In this document: positions 7,463-14,668 of the stretch, piece by piece
Position numbering within the stretch: the first letter of the stretch is position 1
Layout of the letters: each line of letters begins with the position of its first letter
Source: JBNJEL01 sp051745835
GTDB lineage: Bacteria; Bacillota; Halanaerobiia; Halobacteroidales; Acetohalobiaceae
Assembly (NCBI GenBank): GCA_051745835.1
Contig: JBNJEL010000037.1
Location: 1-17,788 of the forward strand
Direction: 5' to 3'
DNA length: 17,788 nucleotides
The notes under the pieces: generated by a model
Database searches by the model: none
What the model was told of the DNA's origin: nothing
What the model saw: only the letters and a program-made list of their open reading frames with translations
Program-made: the position numbers and the translations under genes

Positions 7463-7849
7463 ATGGAGCAGTTAGATGAAGAATTGGCTAAGTTAGATCT
7501 GATTAGAGAACGAACAGATGCTAATTATAGTCGGGCTCAAGAAGCATTAGAGAAGGCTAACGGTGATGTCTTGGCAGCAATTATTACGATTGAAGAAGAG
7601 GCAGAGACTAAACGTAAGTTTCGAGTAGCAGGAGATAAATTAATTGCGAAGGTAAAAGCTTTAATTAAGAAAGGAAATGTAACTAGGATTCAAGTTAAGA
7701 AGGAAGGTACAGTGCTTTTTACTATTCCTGCTACAGTAGGAGTAGTTGGTAGTATTATTTATCCACCTCTTGCTTTATTAGGAATGGCAGTTACTCTGGT
7801 GGGACATTATACAGTGGAAGTGGAGTATAACCACCTACCACAAGACTAA
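7463..7849 (+). CDS. DUF4342 protein with UBA-like N-terminus
   Basis: A small protein of 128 residues of unknown function. Residues about 12-45 (NYSRAQEALEKANGDVLAAI) resemble the UBA/TS-N three-helix fold of the EF-Ts N-terminus. Residues about 58-122 match the DUF4342 pattern: a basic LIKKGNVTRIQVKKEG strand pair, then a hydrophobic, Gly/Pro-containing segment (88-113) that may be membrane-associated, then TVEVEY. I start it at the ATG at 7463 and not the in-frame GTG at 7451. AGGAG at 7447-7451 overlaps the GTG but lies 11 bases before the ATG. It follows recO closely. DUF4342 genes also occur elsewhere next to translation genes, but no role is established to my knowledge. Confidence 0.82.
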   Translation: MEQLDEELAKLDLIRERTDANYSRAQEALEKANGDVLAAIITIEEEAETKRKFRVAGDKLIAKVKALIKKGNVTRIQVKKEGTVLFTIPATVGVVGSIIYPPLALLGMAVTLVGHYTVEVEYNHLPQD

Positions 7850-7865
7850 GTTTATCTGTTTAGGA

Positions 7866-7894
7866 TTGACAATTAGTGGGGGATTTGATATATT
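7866..7894 (+). promoter_or_regulatory. Promoter of the glyQS T-box operon
   Basis: A perfect -35 TTGACA (7866-7871), a 17-base spacer and a -10 TATATT (7889-7894) sit just before the T-box leader. Transcription would begin near 7901, placing the whole Stem I of the leader in the transcript. Confidence 0.8.
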
Positions 7895-7900
7895 AAATAA

Positions 7901-8112
7901 TAAAATCAATATCTGGCTACGAGGAAGAAGAAGAGTAGCTAATTAGACTATACTAGCGAATCAGGGAGAGTGGAAGCCTGAGATAGTCAGTTAGTGAAGG
8001 GCGCTTTGGAGTAGCTAATGATGAGTGAATCATCTACACTAGATGATTAATCAGGGTGGAACCGCGGGTCAACCTCGTTCCTGATAGTACCTACTATCAG
8101 GGCGGGGTTTTT
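7901..8112 (+). promoter_or_regulatory. Glycine T-box leader
   Basis: A transcriptional riboswitch that senses uncharged tRNA-Gly and allows read-through into glyQS. The T-box AGGGTGGAACCGCG at 8053-8066 is canonical. Stem I pairs gactat (7946-7951) with atagtc (7983-7988) and cagg (7962-7965) with cctg (7977-7980). The loop E partners AGTA (7934-7937) and GAA (7996-7998) flank the specifier loop. The specifier is probably GGC at 8000-8002, followed by a purine; the adjacent GGG at 7999-8001 is also a glycine codon, so the identity is glycine either way. For the antiterminator, ATCAGG (8050-8055) can pair with CCTGAT (8080-8085), competing with the terminator. The upper limit of the leader follows the predicted promoter. 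Confidence 0.93.
8071..8112 (+). terminator. Regulated terminator of the T-box leader
   Basis: The left arm 8071-8089 pairs with the right arm 8092-8109 with a one-base bulge at 8078 and two G-T pairs, a small ACCT loop and TTTTT at 8108-8112. The left arm also contains the CCTGAT needed for the antiterminator, which is the switch that uncharged tRNA-Gly throws. Confidence 0.92.
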
Positions 8113-8149
8113 AATATTTAGTGACTTACTTGTAGAGGAGGAGTTAGAG

Positions 8150-9043
8150 ATGAACTTTCAGGATATGATGCAAGCACTTAATCAATTCTGGGCTGAGCAG
8201 GACTGTATTATCAAACAGCCCTATGACATTGAAGTAGGAGCAGCTACGATGAATCCAACCACGACTTTACGTGCTCTCGGTCCGGAGCCGTGGAATGTAG
8301 CTTATGTAGAACCATGTAGACGACCGGCTGATGGACGTTATGGAGAGAATCCTAACCGTTTACAGCACTATTATCAGTACCAAGTGGTAATGAAGCCATC
8401 ACCGGAGCAGATTCAAGAGATTTATTTAGAGAGTCTAGAAGCTTTAGGAATTAACCCAGCTGAACATGATATTAGATTTGTAGAAGATAACTGGGAAGCA
8501 CCAACTTTAGGAGCATGGGGCTTAGGCTGGGAAGTTTGGTTAGACGGTATGGAGATTACTCAATTTACTTATTTTCAGCAGATTGGTGGTTGTAAAGCTA
8601 AGCCGGTATCAGTTGAGATCACTTATGGTTTAGAGAGAATAGCTGTCTACTTACAGGAGGTAGATAGTGTCTTTGATATTGAGTGGGTTGATGGAGTTAC
8701 TTATGGCGATGTCCACCACCAAGGTGAGGTAGAACACTCTACTTATAACTTTGAAGTAGCAGATGTAGACCGACTCTTAAAGTTCTTTGATCTCTATGAA
8801 GCAGAAGCTCAATCAGCGCTAGAATCTGATTTAGTACTACCAGCTTATGATTATGTTCTAAAGTGTTCTCACGCATTTAACTTATTAGATGCGCGGGGAG
8901 CAATTAGTGTGACGGAACGGACTTCTTATATTAAACGAGTTAGAGATTTAGCTAATCAAGCAGCGCAGAGTTACTTACAACAGCGCGAAGAGCTAGATTA
9001 TCCTCTATTGGACGGGAAAGAAGGTGACAGTAAGGATGAGTAA
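8150..9043 (+). CDS. glyQ: Glycyl-tRNA synthetase alpha subunit
   Basis: The class II catalytic subunit of the bacterial alpha2beta2 glycyl-tRNA synthetase. It activates glycine with ATP and charges tRNA-Gly in the cytosol together with GlyS. It has 297 residues, the normal length. The near-universal start MNFQDMMQALNQFWAEQDC is present. The class II motif 2 region is GPEPWNVAYVEPCRRP followed by DGRYGENPNRLQHYYQYQ, with FTYFQQIGG after it. The motif 3-like TYGLERIAVYLQ carries the ATP-binding Arg. The GAGGAGGAG ribosome binding site lies just before the ATG. Expression is controlled by the T-box leader, and the stop codon overlaps the start of glyS. Confidence 0.98.
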   Translation: MNFQDMMQALNQFWAEQDCIIKQPYDIEVGAATMNPTTTLRALGPEPWNVAYVEPCRRPADGRYGENPNRLQHYYQYQVVMKPSPEQIQEIYLESLEALGINPAEHDIRFVEDNWEAPTLGAWGLGWEVWLDGMEITQFTYFQQIGGCKAKPVSVEITYGLERIAVYLQEVDSVFDIEWVDGVTYGDVHHQGEVEHSTYNFEVADVDRLLKFFDLYEAEAQSALESDLVLPAYDYVLKCSHAFNLLDARGAISVTERTSYIKRVRDLANQAAQSYLQQREELDYPLLDGKEGDSKDE

Positions 9044-11126
9044 ACGAGATTTACTATTAGAGATTGGTACTGAAGAGATTCCAGCGGGCTTTATGGAGCC
9101 AACTTTTGAGCAGTTAGAGGAGTTAGCTAGAGAATTATTTGATCAGTATCGGATTGAATTTGATGAAGTAGCTACTTATGGAACACCGCGCCGCTTAACC
9201 TTGTTACTATCTAATGTTGCGGAGTGTCAAGCAGATTTGACTAAAGAGGTACGGGGACCGGCGAAGAATATCGGTTTTGAAGATGGCGAACCAACGAAAG
9301 CAGCAACTGGCTTTGCTCGAGGTCAGGGACTAACAGTTGAAGAGTTAGAAGTAAGAGATACCGATAATGGTGAGTACCTATTTGCTGTGCAGACTGAAGA
9401 GGGGGAGCCAACTGTAGAACTTCTCTCTGAACTTTTAACTGAACTAATTACGGAGTTAGACTTTGCTAAATCGATGCGCTGGGCTGATAAAAGCTTAAAC
9501 TTTGTCAGACCAATTCACTGGTTAATAGCACTCTTTGGTAATGAAGTAATTGACTTAGAGGTAGCTGGTATTAAATCAGGGCGGCATAGTAGAGGACACC
9601 GCTTCTTAAGCTCAGGCACAGTTAAGATTGATTCAATTAAAGATTACTTTGCTACCTTAGAAGAAGAGTATGTAATTGTCGATCAAGATCGACGTCAAGA
9701 GATTATTGTAGAGCAGATTAAGGAGTTAACAACTGAAATTGCAGGTAGTGCCTTGCTCGATCAAGATTTATTGACGGAAGTTAACTACTTAGTTGAGTAT
9801 CCAACAGCTTTGATGGGGACTTTTGCTAAAGAGTATTTGGAGCTGCCGCGTGAAGTTTTAATTACTACTATGCGCGAGCATCAGCGTTACTTTCCAATTG
9901 AAGATGAGAGTGGTGAGTTAATAGCGCGCTTCATTACAGTTAGAAATGGTTCCGAGGAACATATTGAGACGGTTAGAGCTGGTAATGAGAAGGTTCTCGA
10001 AGCTCGGTTAGCTGATGCTAAGTTCTTCTATGAAGCTGACCAGCAGGAGAAGTTAGAAGCAACGGTAGATCAATTGCAGGATATTATCTTCCAGGAAGAT
10101 TTAGGAACGCTCTATCAGAAGGTAGAACGATTGGTAGAGTTAAGTGCTGCTTTTGCTAAAGAGTTAGACTTACCTGCTAAGGAGTTAAGTGCTGCTAAAC
10201 GTGCTGCTTACTTAGCTAAGGCTGATTTAGTGACAGAGATGGTTAATGAGTTCTCTAAATTACAGGGAGTAATGGGTCGGGAATATGCTAAATTATCCGG
10301 CGAAAATGACTTAGTAGCGGATGCCATCTTCGAACATTACTTACCGCGTTTTGCTGATGATCAACTTCCAGAGACTTCTGTAGGGCAGGTAGTTAGTATT
10401 GCAGATAAGATTGATAATATTGTTGGTTCCTTTGGTGTCGGATTAATTCCAACTGGTTCTCAGGATCCGTATGCTCTACGTCGTCAGGCACAAGGGATTG
10501 TTAAGATCATTATTAGTGATGAATTAGCGCTTAACTTAGCTGATTTAGTTGAAAACTCTTTAGAACTATTTGCTGCTGATGATAAATTAGAACGTGATCC
10601 TAAACAGGTTAAGGAGGAAGTTCTAGACTTCTTTAAACAGCGGTTAGAGCATCTATTTGAAGAACGAGGAATTAGATATGATGTAATTGATGCTATCTTA
10701 GCAACTGACTATACCGATTGTAATGATGCTTTATTACGAGCTAAGGCGCTAATGGAGTTTAGAGAGCAGGCAGAGTTTGAAGATTTAATTACTGCTTATA
10801 CGCGGGCGGCGAACCTTGCTGCTAAAGCAGAGCAAGATGAAGTTAATCCTAAGCTATTTGTAGATCAATCAGAAAGAGAGCTTTATGATACTTATAGAAA
10901 GATCTATAAATCAACACTACTACAAGATGAGTTAGGCGCTAAACAGGATTATCTAACAGCTTTAGAGGAGTTAGTAAAGTTACAGCCGTCGATTAATAAC
11001 TTCTTTAATTCCGTAATGGTGATGGCTGATGATAAAGAGGTTAAGGAGAATCGTTTAGCCTTACTAAAGCAGGTAGTTAATAGCTTTAAAGAGGTGGCAG
11101 ATTTATCACAGATAGTGATTGATTAG
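9036..11126 (+). CDS. glyS: Glycyl-tRNA synthetase beta subunit
   Basis: The tRNA-recognition subunit that pairs with GlyQ. With the start chosen here it has 696 residues, the usual length. The N-terminal LLLEIGTEEIPAGFM (about residues 6-20) is diagnostic. The HD-like domain carries SIADKIDNIVGSFGVGLIPTG, then SQDPYALRRQAQGI, and the C-terminus holds the anticodon-binding helices. I use the ATG at 9036 and not the upstream in-frame GTG at 9024. AGGTGA at 9022-9027 lies eight bases before the ATG and overlaps the GTG itself. The ATG overlaps the glyQ stop by 8 bases (ATGAGTAA), suggesting translational coupling. No terminator is visible between glyS and the DUF299 gene 51 bases downstream. 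Confidence 0.97.
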   Translation: MSKRDLLLEIGTEEIPAGFMEPTFEQLEELARELFDQYRIEFDEVATYGTPRRLTLLLSNVAECQADLTKEVRGPAKNIGFEDGEPTKAATGFARGQGLTVEELEVRDTDNGEYLFAVQTEEGEPTVELLSELLTELITELDFAKSMRWADKSLNFVRPIHWLIALFGNEVIDLEVAGIKSGRHSRGHRFLSSGTVKIDSIKDYFATLEEEYVIVDQDRRQEIIVEQIKELTTEIAGSALLDQDLLTEVNYLVEYPTALMGTFAKEYLELPREVLITTMREHQRYFPIEDESGELIARFITVRNGSEEHIETVRAGNEKVLEARLADAKFFYEADQQEKLEATVDQLQDIIFQEDLGTLYQKVERLVELSAAFAKELDLPAKELSAAKRAAYLAKADLVTEMVNEFSKLQGVMGREYAKLSGENDLVADAIFEHYLPRFADDQLPETSVGQVVSIADKIDNIVGSFGVGLIPTGSQDPYALRRQAQGIVKIIISDELALNLADLVENSLELFAADDKLERDPKQVKEEVLDFFKQRLEHLFEERGIRYDVIDAILATDYTDCNDALLRAKALMEFREQAEFEDLITAYTRAANLAAKAEQDEVNPKLFVDQSERELYDTYRKIYKSTLLQDELGAKQDYLTALEELVKLQPSINNFFNSVMVMADDKEVKENRLALLKQVVNSFKEVADLSQIVID

Positions 11127-11177
11127 ATATAATTGGGAGGTTAGATTAATAATCTTAGTTTAGGAGTTGATAATTAA

Positions 11178-11984
11178 ATGTCTGAAGCGTTGGTGTATAT
11201 AGTTTCTGATTCGATAGGGGAGACGGCAAGACAGGTGGTTAAAGCAGCCGCTACTCAGTTCAATAGTGCTACTGCTGTGAAGTTAAAACGCTTCTCTTAT
11301 ATTACTGAAGAGAGTGATCTAGTAAATATTATTAGTGAGGCTGCGGAAGATAATAATAGTATTATTGCTTTTACTTTGGTAAATCCGCAGTTAAGGGGAT
11401 TTATTAAAAAGCAAGCACAGCAGGCAGAAGTAAAGTATGTTGATATTATGGGACCGATGTTAGATGCTTTAGAAGGTGCATTAGATAAGACACCTAAGTT
11501 ACAACCAGGGTTAGTACGTCAGTTAGATGAAGAGTATTTTGAAAGAATTGATGCTATCGAATTTACCGTTAAATATGATGACCGGAATGATATTGAGGGA
11601 ATTAAACAGGCAGATGTAGTCTTAGTTGGCGTTTCGAGAACTTCTAAGACACCAATGTCAATCTATCTTTCCTATCGTGGTTATAAAGTAGCCAACGTTC
11701 CGTTAGTACCTGAGATTGATCCTCCTGATATCTTATTTGATAATCCGGGTCAGAAGTTGATTGGCTTAACTATTGACCCGGAGTCCTTAATTGAAATTAG
11801 AGCTGAAAGATTAAAGACTTTAGGATTAAAGTCTAAGTCAAATTATGCTTCTGTTAAGCGGATTATTGATGAGTTGGATTATGCTGATCAGATATTTGCT
11901 AAGATTGGCTGTCCAGTAGTTGATGTTAGTAATAAATCAGTTGAAGAATCGGCTAACTATGTATTGAAGCTGCTTGAAGAGTAA
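11178..11984 (+). CDS. PPDK/PEP-synthase regulatory protein, DUF299 family (copy 1)
   Basis: A 268-residue member of the bifunctional kinase/phosphorylase family that switches pyruvate, phosphate dikinase or PEP synthase. It uses ADP to phosphorylate an active-site Thr (inactivation) and phosphate to remove it (activation). Family marks are the N-terminal YIVSDSIGETARQVV (7-21), the P-loop GVSRTSKTP (151-159) and NVPLVPEIDPP (173-183). At 134-136 it reads DDR where most relatives, including copy 2 in this window, read DDG. It starts at an ATG with AGGAG about ten bases upstream, 51 bases after glyS with no terminator between. It is therefore probably transcribed with glyQS. A likely target, PPDK, is encoded 2.7 kb downstream; PEP synthase elsewhere is the alternative. 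Confidence 0.92.
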   Translation: MSEALVYIVSDSIGETARQVVKAAATQFNSATAVKLKRFSYITEESDLVNIISEAAEDNNSIIAFTLVNPQLRGFIKKQAQQAEVKYVDIMGPMLDALEGALDKTPKLQPGLVRQLDEEYFERIDAIEFTVKYDDRNDIEGIKQADVVLVGVSRTSKTPMSIYLSYRGYKVANVPLVPEIDPPDILFDNPGQKLIGLTIDPESLIEIRAERLKTLGLKSKSNYASVKRIIDELDYADQIFAKIGCPVVDVSNKSVEESANYVLKLLEE

Positions 11985-12078
11985 TTATGTTGTATGATTA
12001 GTAGATTATTTAGAAATAAATTGTTAAAAAAGCAGGGGATTGTGATTTTATCTTGTATACTATTAAATAAATGGACAT

Positions 12079-12089
12079 TGTGTTATACT
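12079..12089 (+). promoter_or_regulatory. CcpN-type operator candidate overlapping a -10 element
   Basis: TGTGTTATACT fits every position of the Bacillus subtilis CcpN operator consensus TRTGHYATAYW, which I recall from the literature and could not check. Its last six bases, TATACT (12084-12089), also read as a -10 hexamer, so bound repressor would block the promoter. A second TATACT lies at 12056-12061. No good -35 is visible for either. It stands 77 bases upstream of the proposed start of the CcpN-like gene, so autoregulation of this operon is a reasonable inference. Confidence 0.5.
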
Positions 12090-12165
12090 TTTGATCCAGA
12101 AGTAGCTTTAATAGTGCATCAGATTATAAAATGATGTAATATAGATAGTTGGAGGAGGGGTTGAG

Positions 12166-12816
12166 ATCAATTTAAGTACACGTCAGCAAAAGATTATTGA
12201 AATTGTTAAAGATAGTGAGCCGATTACTAGTCAAGAGATAGCTAATAAGTTGGATCTATCTCGCAGCGCCCTCCGGTCTGATCTATCTGTGTTAACTATG
12301 GCAAACATTTTAGAAGCTAAACCTCGTGTCGGTTATTTCTATGCGCAAGGAAGTTCTTACTTAACTGAAATTAATGAACTATATAATAAACAAGTAGCTG
12401 AGATAAAGTCAGTTCCAGTAGTAATTACTGAAGAAACTTCGGTCTATAATGCGATTACTAAATTATTTTTAGAGGATGTGGGTTCACTCTTTGTAGTTGA
12501 TGAAGAGGATAAGAGCTTAATTGGAGTTGTTTCGCGTAAGGATTTACTGAAGATTACTATTGGAGAGACTGATATCAGTCAAGTACCTGTCAGCATTGCT
12601 ATGAGTCGGATGCCTAATATTGTAACAATTGAGGTAGAAGATAAGGTGATTAAAGCAGCACGATACTTAGTTAATTATGAGATAGATACTTTGCCTGTGG
12701 TAGAGAACTTTACTGATCAAGATGATAGACCGATTGAGAGTAAACTAAAGGTGGTCGGTCGCATTAGTAAGACTAATATTACTAGATTGGTAGCTGATTT
12801 GGGAACAGAAATGTAA
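12166..12816 (+). CDS. ccpN: CcpN-type HTH-CBS transcriptional repressor, apparent AUC start
   Basis: A 216-residue cytosolic repressor like B. subtilis CcpN (YqzB), which represses gluconeogenic genes on glycolytic carbon sources. Residues 5-60 form the winged HTH (RQQKIIEIVKDSEPITSQEI, then LDLSRSALRSDLSVLTM and PRVGYFY), closely following CcpN. Two CBS domains follow, about 80-135 and 145-212. The frame is open back to a TAG at 12142-12144 but offers no ATG, GTG or TTG before 12250. Starting at that TTG would delete half of the HTH. The homologous N-terminus and the GGAGGAGGGG site at 12151-12160 point to ATC at 12166 (encoding NLSTRQQ after the initiator). A sequencing indel is the alternative. 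It is followed 15 bases later by DUF299 copy 2, the same pair as ccpN-yqfL in Bacillus. Confidence 0.85.
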   Translation: MNLSTRQQKIIEIVKDSEPITSQEIANKLDLSRSALRSDLSVLTMANILEAKPRVGYFYAQGSSYLTEINELYNKQVAEIKSVPVVITEETSVYNAITKLFLEDVGSLFVVDEEDKSLIGVVSRKDLLKITIGETDISQVPVSIAMSRMPNIVTIEVEDKVIKAARYLVNYEIDTLPVVENFTDQDDRPIESKLKVVGRISKTNITRLVADLGTEM

Positions 12817-12831
12817 GGAGGAGAGCATATA

Positions 12832-13653
12832 TTGGTCAGCAGAAGAAATGATGAGGGTTTAACTGTATTTATAGTATCAGATTCTGTGGGTGAGACGGCT
12901 GAAACAGTGGTTAATGCAGTAGCAAGTCAGTTTAATTCTAAAAAGATTGAGTTTGAGAAATTTACTAATGTTAATAGTATAACTGAGTTATCAAAAATTA
13001 TTGAACGGGCTAGCCGCGGTAATATTTTGATTGCATATACGATTGTACTACCTGAATTGTGTGAGTATTTAGAGAGAACAGCTAAGGAGTATAATATTCC
13101 GCTAGTTGATATTATTGGTCCAATAATGTCTAAATTTTCTCAGCTGTTAGGACAGAATCCGGAGTTAGAACCGGGTTTGAATCGTAAGTTAGATGAAGAG
13201 TATTTTAAGCGGATTTCTTGCATCGATTATGCAATTCGGTGTGATGATGGTAAAGATTTAAAGAAGTTAGAAGAAGCTGATGTAGTAGTGATTGGAGTTT
13301 CTAGAACTTCTAAGACCCCTTTGAGTATGTATTTAGCTCACCAAGGTTATAAAGCAGCCAATATTCCTTTGGTTCCTGAAGTTAGCGTTCCCGAAGAGTT
13401 ATATCAGTTATCATCACGTAAATTAGTAGGATTAACTATTGACCCTACCTTACTACAGGGGATTCGTAAGCAGCGTTTACAGTCAATGAAGTTCAATAAG
13501 CAGGCGGATTATGCTAATACTGATCGAATTTTAGAGGAATTAGACTTTGCTGAAAGTATAATGCGGGAGTTAGGCTGCATGATTATTAATGTAACTAATA
13601 AATCTATAGAAGAGACAGCTAGTAAGATATTATCCGAGAGGAGTGATTTATAG
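12832..13653 (+). CDS. PPDK/PEP-synthase regulatory protein, DUF299 family (copy 2)
   Basis: A 273-residue protein of the same kinase/phosphorylase family as copy 1, and the positional equivalent of B. subtilis yqfL because it follows the CcpN-like gene. Marks are FIVSDSVGETAETVV (13-27), CDDG (137-140), the P-loop GVSRTSKTP (155-163) and NIPLVPEVSVP (177-187). It keeps the DDG motif that copy 1 has lost. The start is TTG at 12832, supported by AAGGAGGAG at 12815-12823 with eight bases of spacing; there is no in-frame ATG nearby. Its stop (TAG, 13651-13653) shares one base with the GTG start of glpX. Together with ppdK downstream, this makes PPDK the most likely target. The kinase and phosphorylase roles are known for the family, not shown here. 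Confidence 0.94.
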   Translation: MVSRRNDEGLTVFIVSDSVGETAETVVNAVASQFNSKKIEFEKFTNVNSITELSKIIERASRGNILIAYTIVLPELCEYLERTAKEYNIPLVDIIGPIMSKFSQLLGQNPELEPGLNRKLDEEYFKRISCIDYAIRCDDGKDLKKLEEADVVVIGVSRTSKTPLSMYLAHQGYKAANIPLVPEVSVPEELYQLSSRKLVGLTIDPTLLQGIRKQRLQSMKFNKQADYANTDRILEELDFAESIMRELGCMIINVTNKSIEETASKILSERSDL

Positions 13654-14639
13654 TGGAGAGAGAATTAGCATTAGAATTTGTAAGAGTTACTGAAGCAGCA
13701 GCTTTAGGAGCTGCACCGTGGATGGGGAAAGGTGAGAAAGAATCAGCTGACCAGGCGGCTGTTGATGCCATGCGAGCTACCTTCGATACAATTGATATGA
13801 AGGGAACTGTAGTAATTGGCGAAGGAGAGAAGGATGAAGCACCAATGCTCTATATTGGCGAAGAAGTAGGAGCAGGTTGCAACCCAGAATTAGATATAGC
13901 AGTTGATCCAGTTGAAGGAACTACTTTAGTTGCTAAGGGCATGCCTAACTCACTAGCAGTTGTTGCAGCAGCAAAGAGAGGTAATCTACTGAATGCTCCT
14001 GATATGTATATGAGAAAGATAGCTGTAGGACCTGAAGCTAAGGAAGCAATTGATCTTACTGCTTCACCAACTGAAAACTTGCAGGCAGTAGCAGCAGCTA
14101 AAGGCGTGGAAGTATCTGATCTAACAGTGATCATTCTTGAGCGTCCGCGTCATGAGGATATTATTGCTGAAGTACGAGAAGCAGGTGCTAGGATTAAATT
14201 AATTAGTGATGGTGATGTAGCAGCAGCAATTGCCACAGCTCTACCGCATACTGGAGTGGATCTGTTAATCGGTATTGGCGGTGCTCCTGAAGGTGTCTTA
14301 TCAGCTGCAGCTTTAAAGTGTTTAGGCGGTGAAATGCAGGCGCAGTTACACCCGCGTAATCCTGCCGAGACTGAACGTGCTTTAAATATGGGTAGTGTTG
14401 ACGATATTGAACAGATCTTTACTACTGAAGATTTAGCCCAAGGTGACGATGTAATGTTTTCTGTAACCGGAATTACTAATGGAGCTTTACTTAGAGGAGT
14501 ACGTTATAATGGCGAGACCTATGAGACTCATTCAATTGTAACTCGTAGTAAGACAGGGACTGTTAGACATATTAAGGCTAAGCATAAGGTGCAACAGAAG
14601 CCGACTTATTTCCAACAAGAGGTTGTTAAGTGCGATTAA
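13653..14639 (+). CDS. glpX: Fructose-1,6-bisphosphatase, class II (GlpX)
   Basis: It hydrolyses fructose 1,6-bisphosphate to fructose 6-phosphate, the irreversible late step of gluconeogenesis, in the cytosol. At 328 residues it has the usual GlpX length. The metal and active-site residues fall at the same numbers as in E. coli GlpX: Asp33, Glu57 in GEGEKDEAP (56-64), Asp85 and Glu88 in DPVEGT (85-90), and Glu213 in GGAPEG. The GTG at 13653 overlaps the stop of the preceding DUF299 gene by one base, and GAGAGGAGTGA upstream serves as ribosome binding site, so translation is probably coupled. ppdK follows 29 bases later, placing two flux-controlling enzymes and their regulators in one apparent operon. 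Confidence 0.97.
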   Translation: MERELALEFVRVTEAAALGAAPWMGKGEKESADQAAVDAMRATFDTIDMKGTVVIGEGEKDEAPMLYIGEEVGAGCNPELDIAVDPVEGTTLVAKGMPNSLAVVAAAKRGNLLNAPDMYMRKIAVGPEAKEAIDLTASPTENLQAVAAAKGVEVSDLTVIILERPRHEDIIAEVREAGARIKLISDGDVAAAIATALPHTGVDLLIGIGGAPEGVLSAAALKCLGGEMQAQLHPRNPAETERALNMGSVDDIEQIFTTEDLAQGDDVMFSVTGITNGALLRGVRYNGETYETHSIVTRSKTGTVRHIKAKHKVQQKPTYFQQEVVKCD

Positions 14640-14668
14640 TAAACTTAAATAGAAAGGGTTGATATTAG

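Noticed and set aside
9024..9035. GTG start for glyS, four codons upstream
   Set aside because: AGGTGA at 9022-9027 overlaps the GTG and is correctly spaced for the ATG at 9036; the GlyS family normally begins close to LLLEIGTEEIP.
11140..11162. Small inverted repeat around 11143-11159 between glyS and DUF299 copy 1
   Set aside because: Only a few A-T rich pairs with no T-run; too weak to call a terminator or regulatory hairpin.
12001..12078. Further promoter-like and hairpin-like patches in the gap before the CcpN-like gene
   Set aside because: Several partial hexamers (TTGTTA, TTGTGA, TTGTAT) occur, but none has correct spacing to either TATACT, and no terminator stem can be formed after DUF299 copy 1.
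12250..12252. TTG at 12250 as the start of the CcpN-like gene
   Set aside because: It has no ribosome binding site and would remove the first half of the HTH, which is encoded in frame upstream and matches CcpN.
13850..14134. Antisense open frame inside glpX
   Set aside because: Opposite a complete, motif-confirmed GlpX gene; the product is Ala/Ser/Thr-rich with no recognisable domain.
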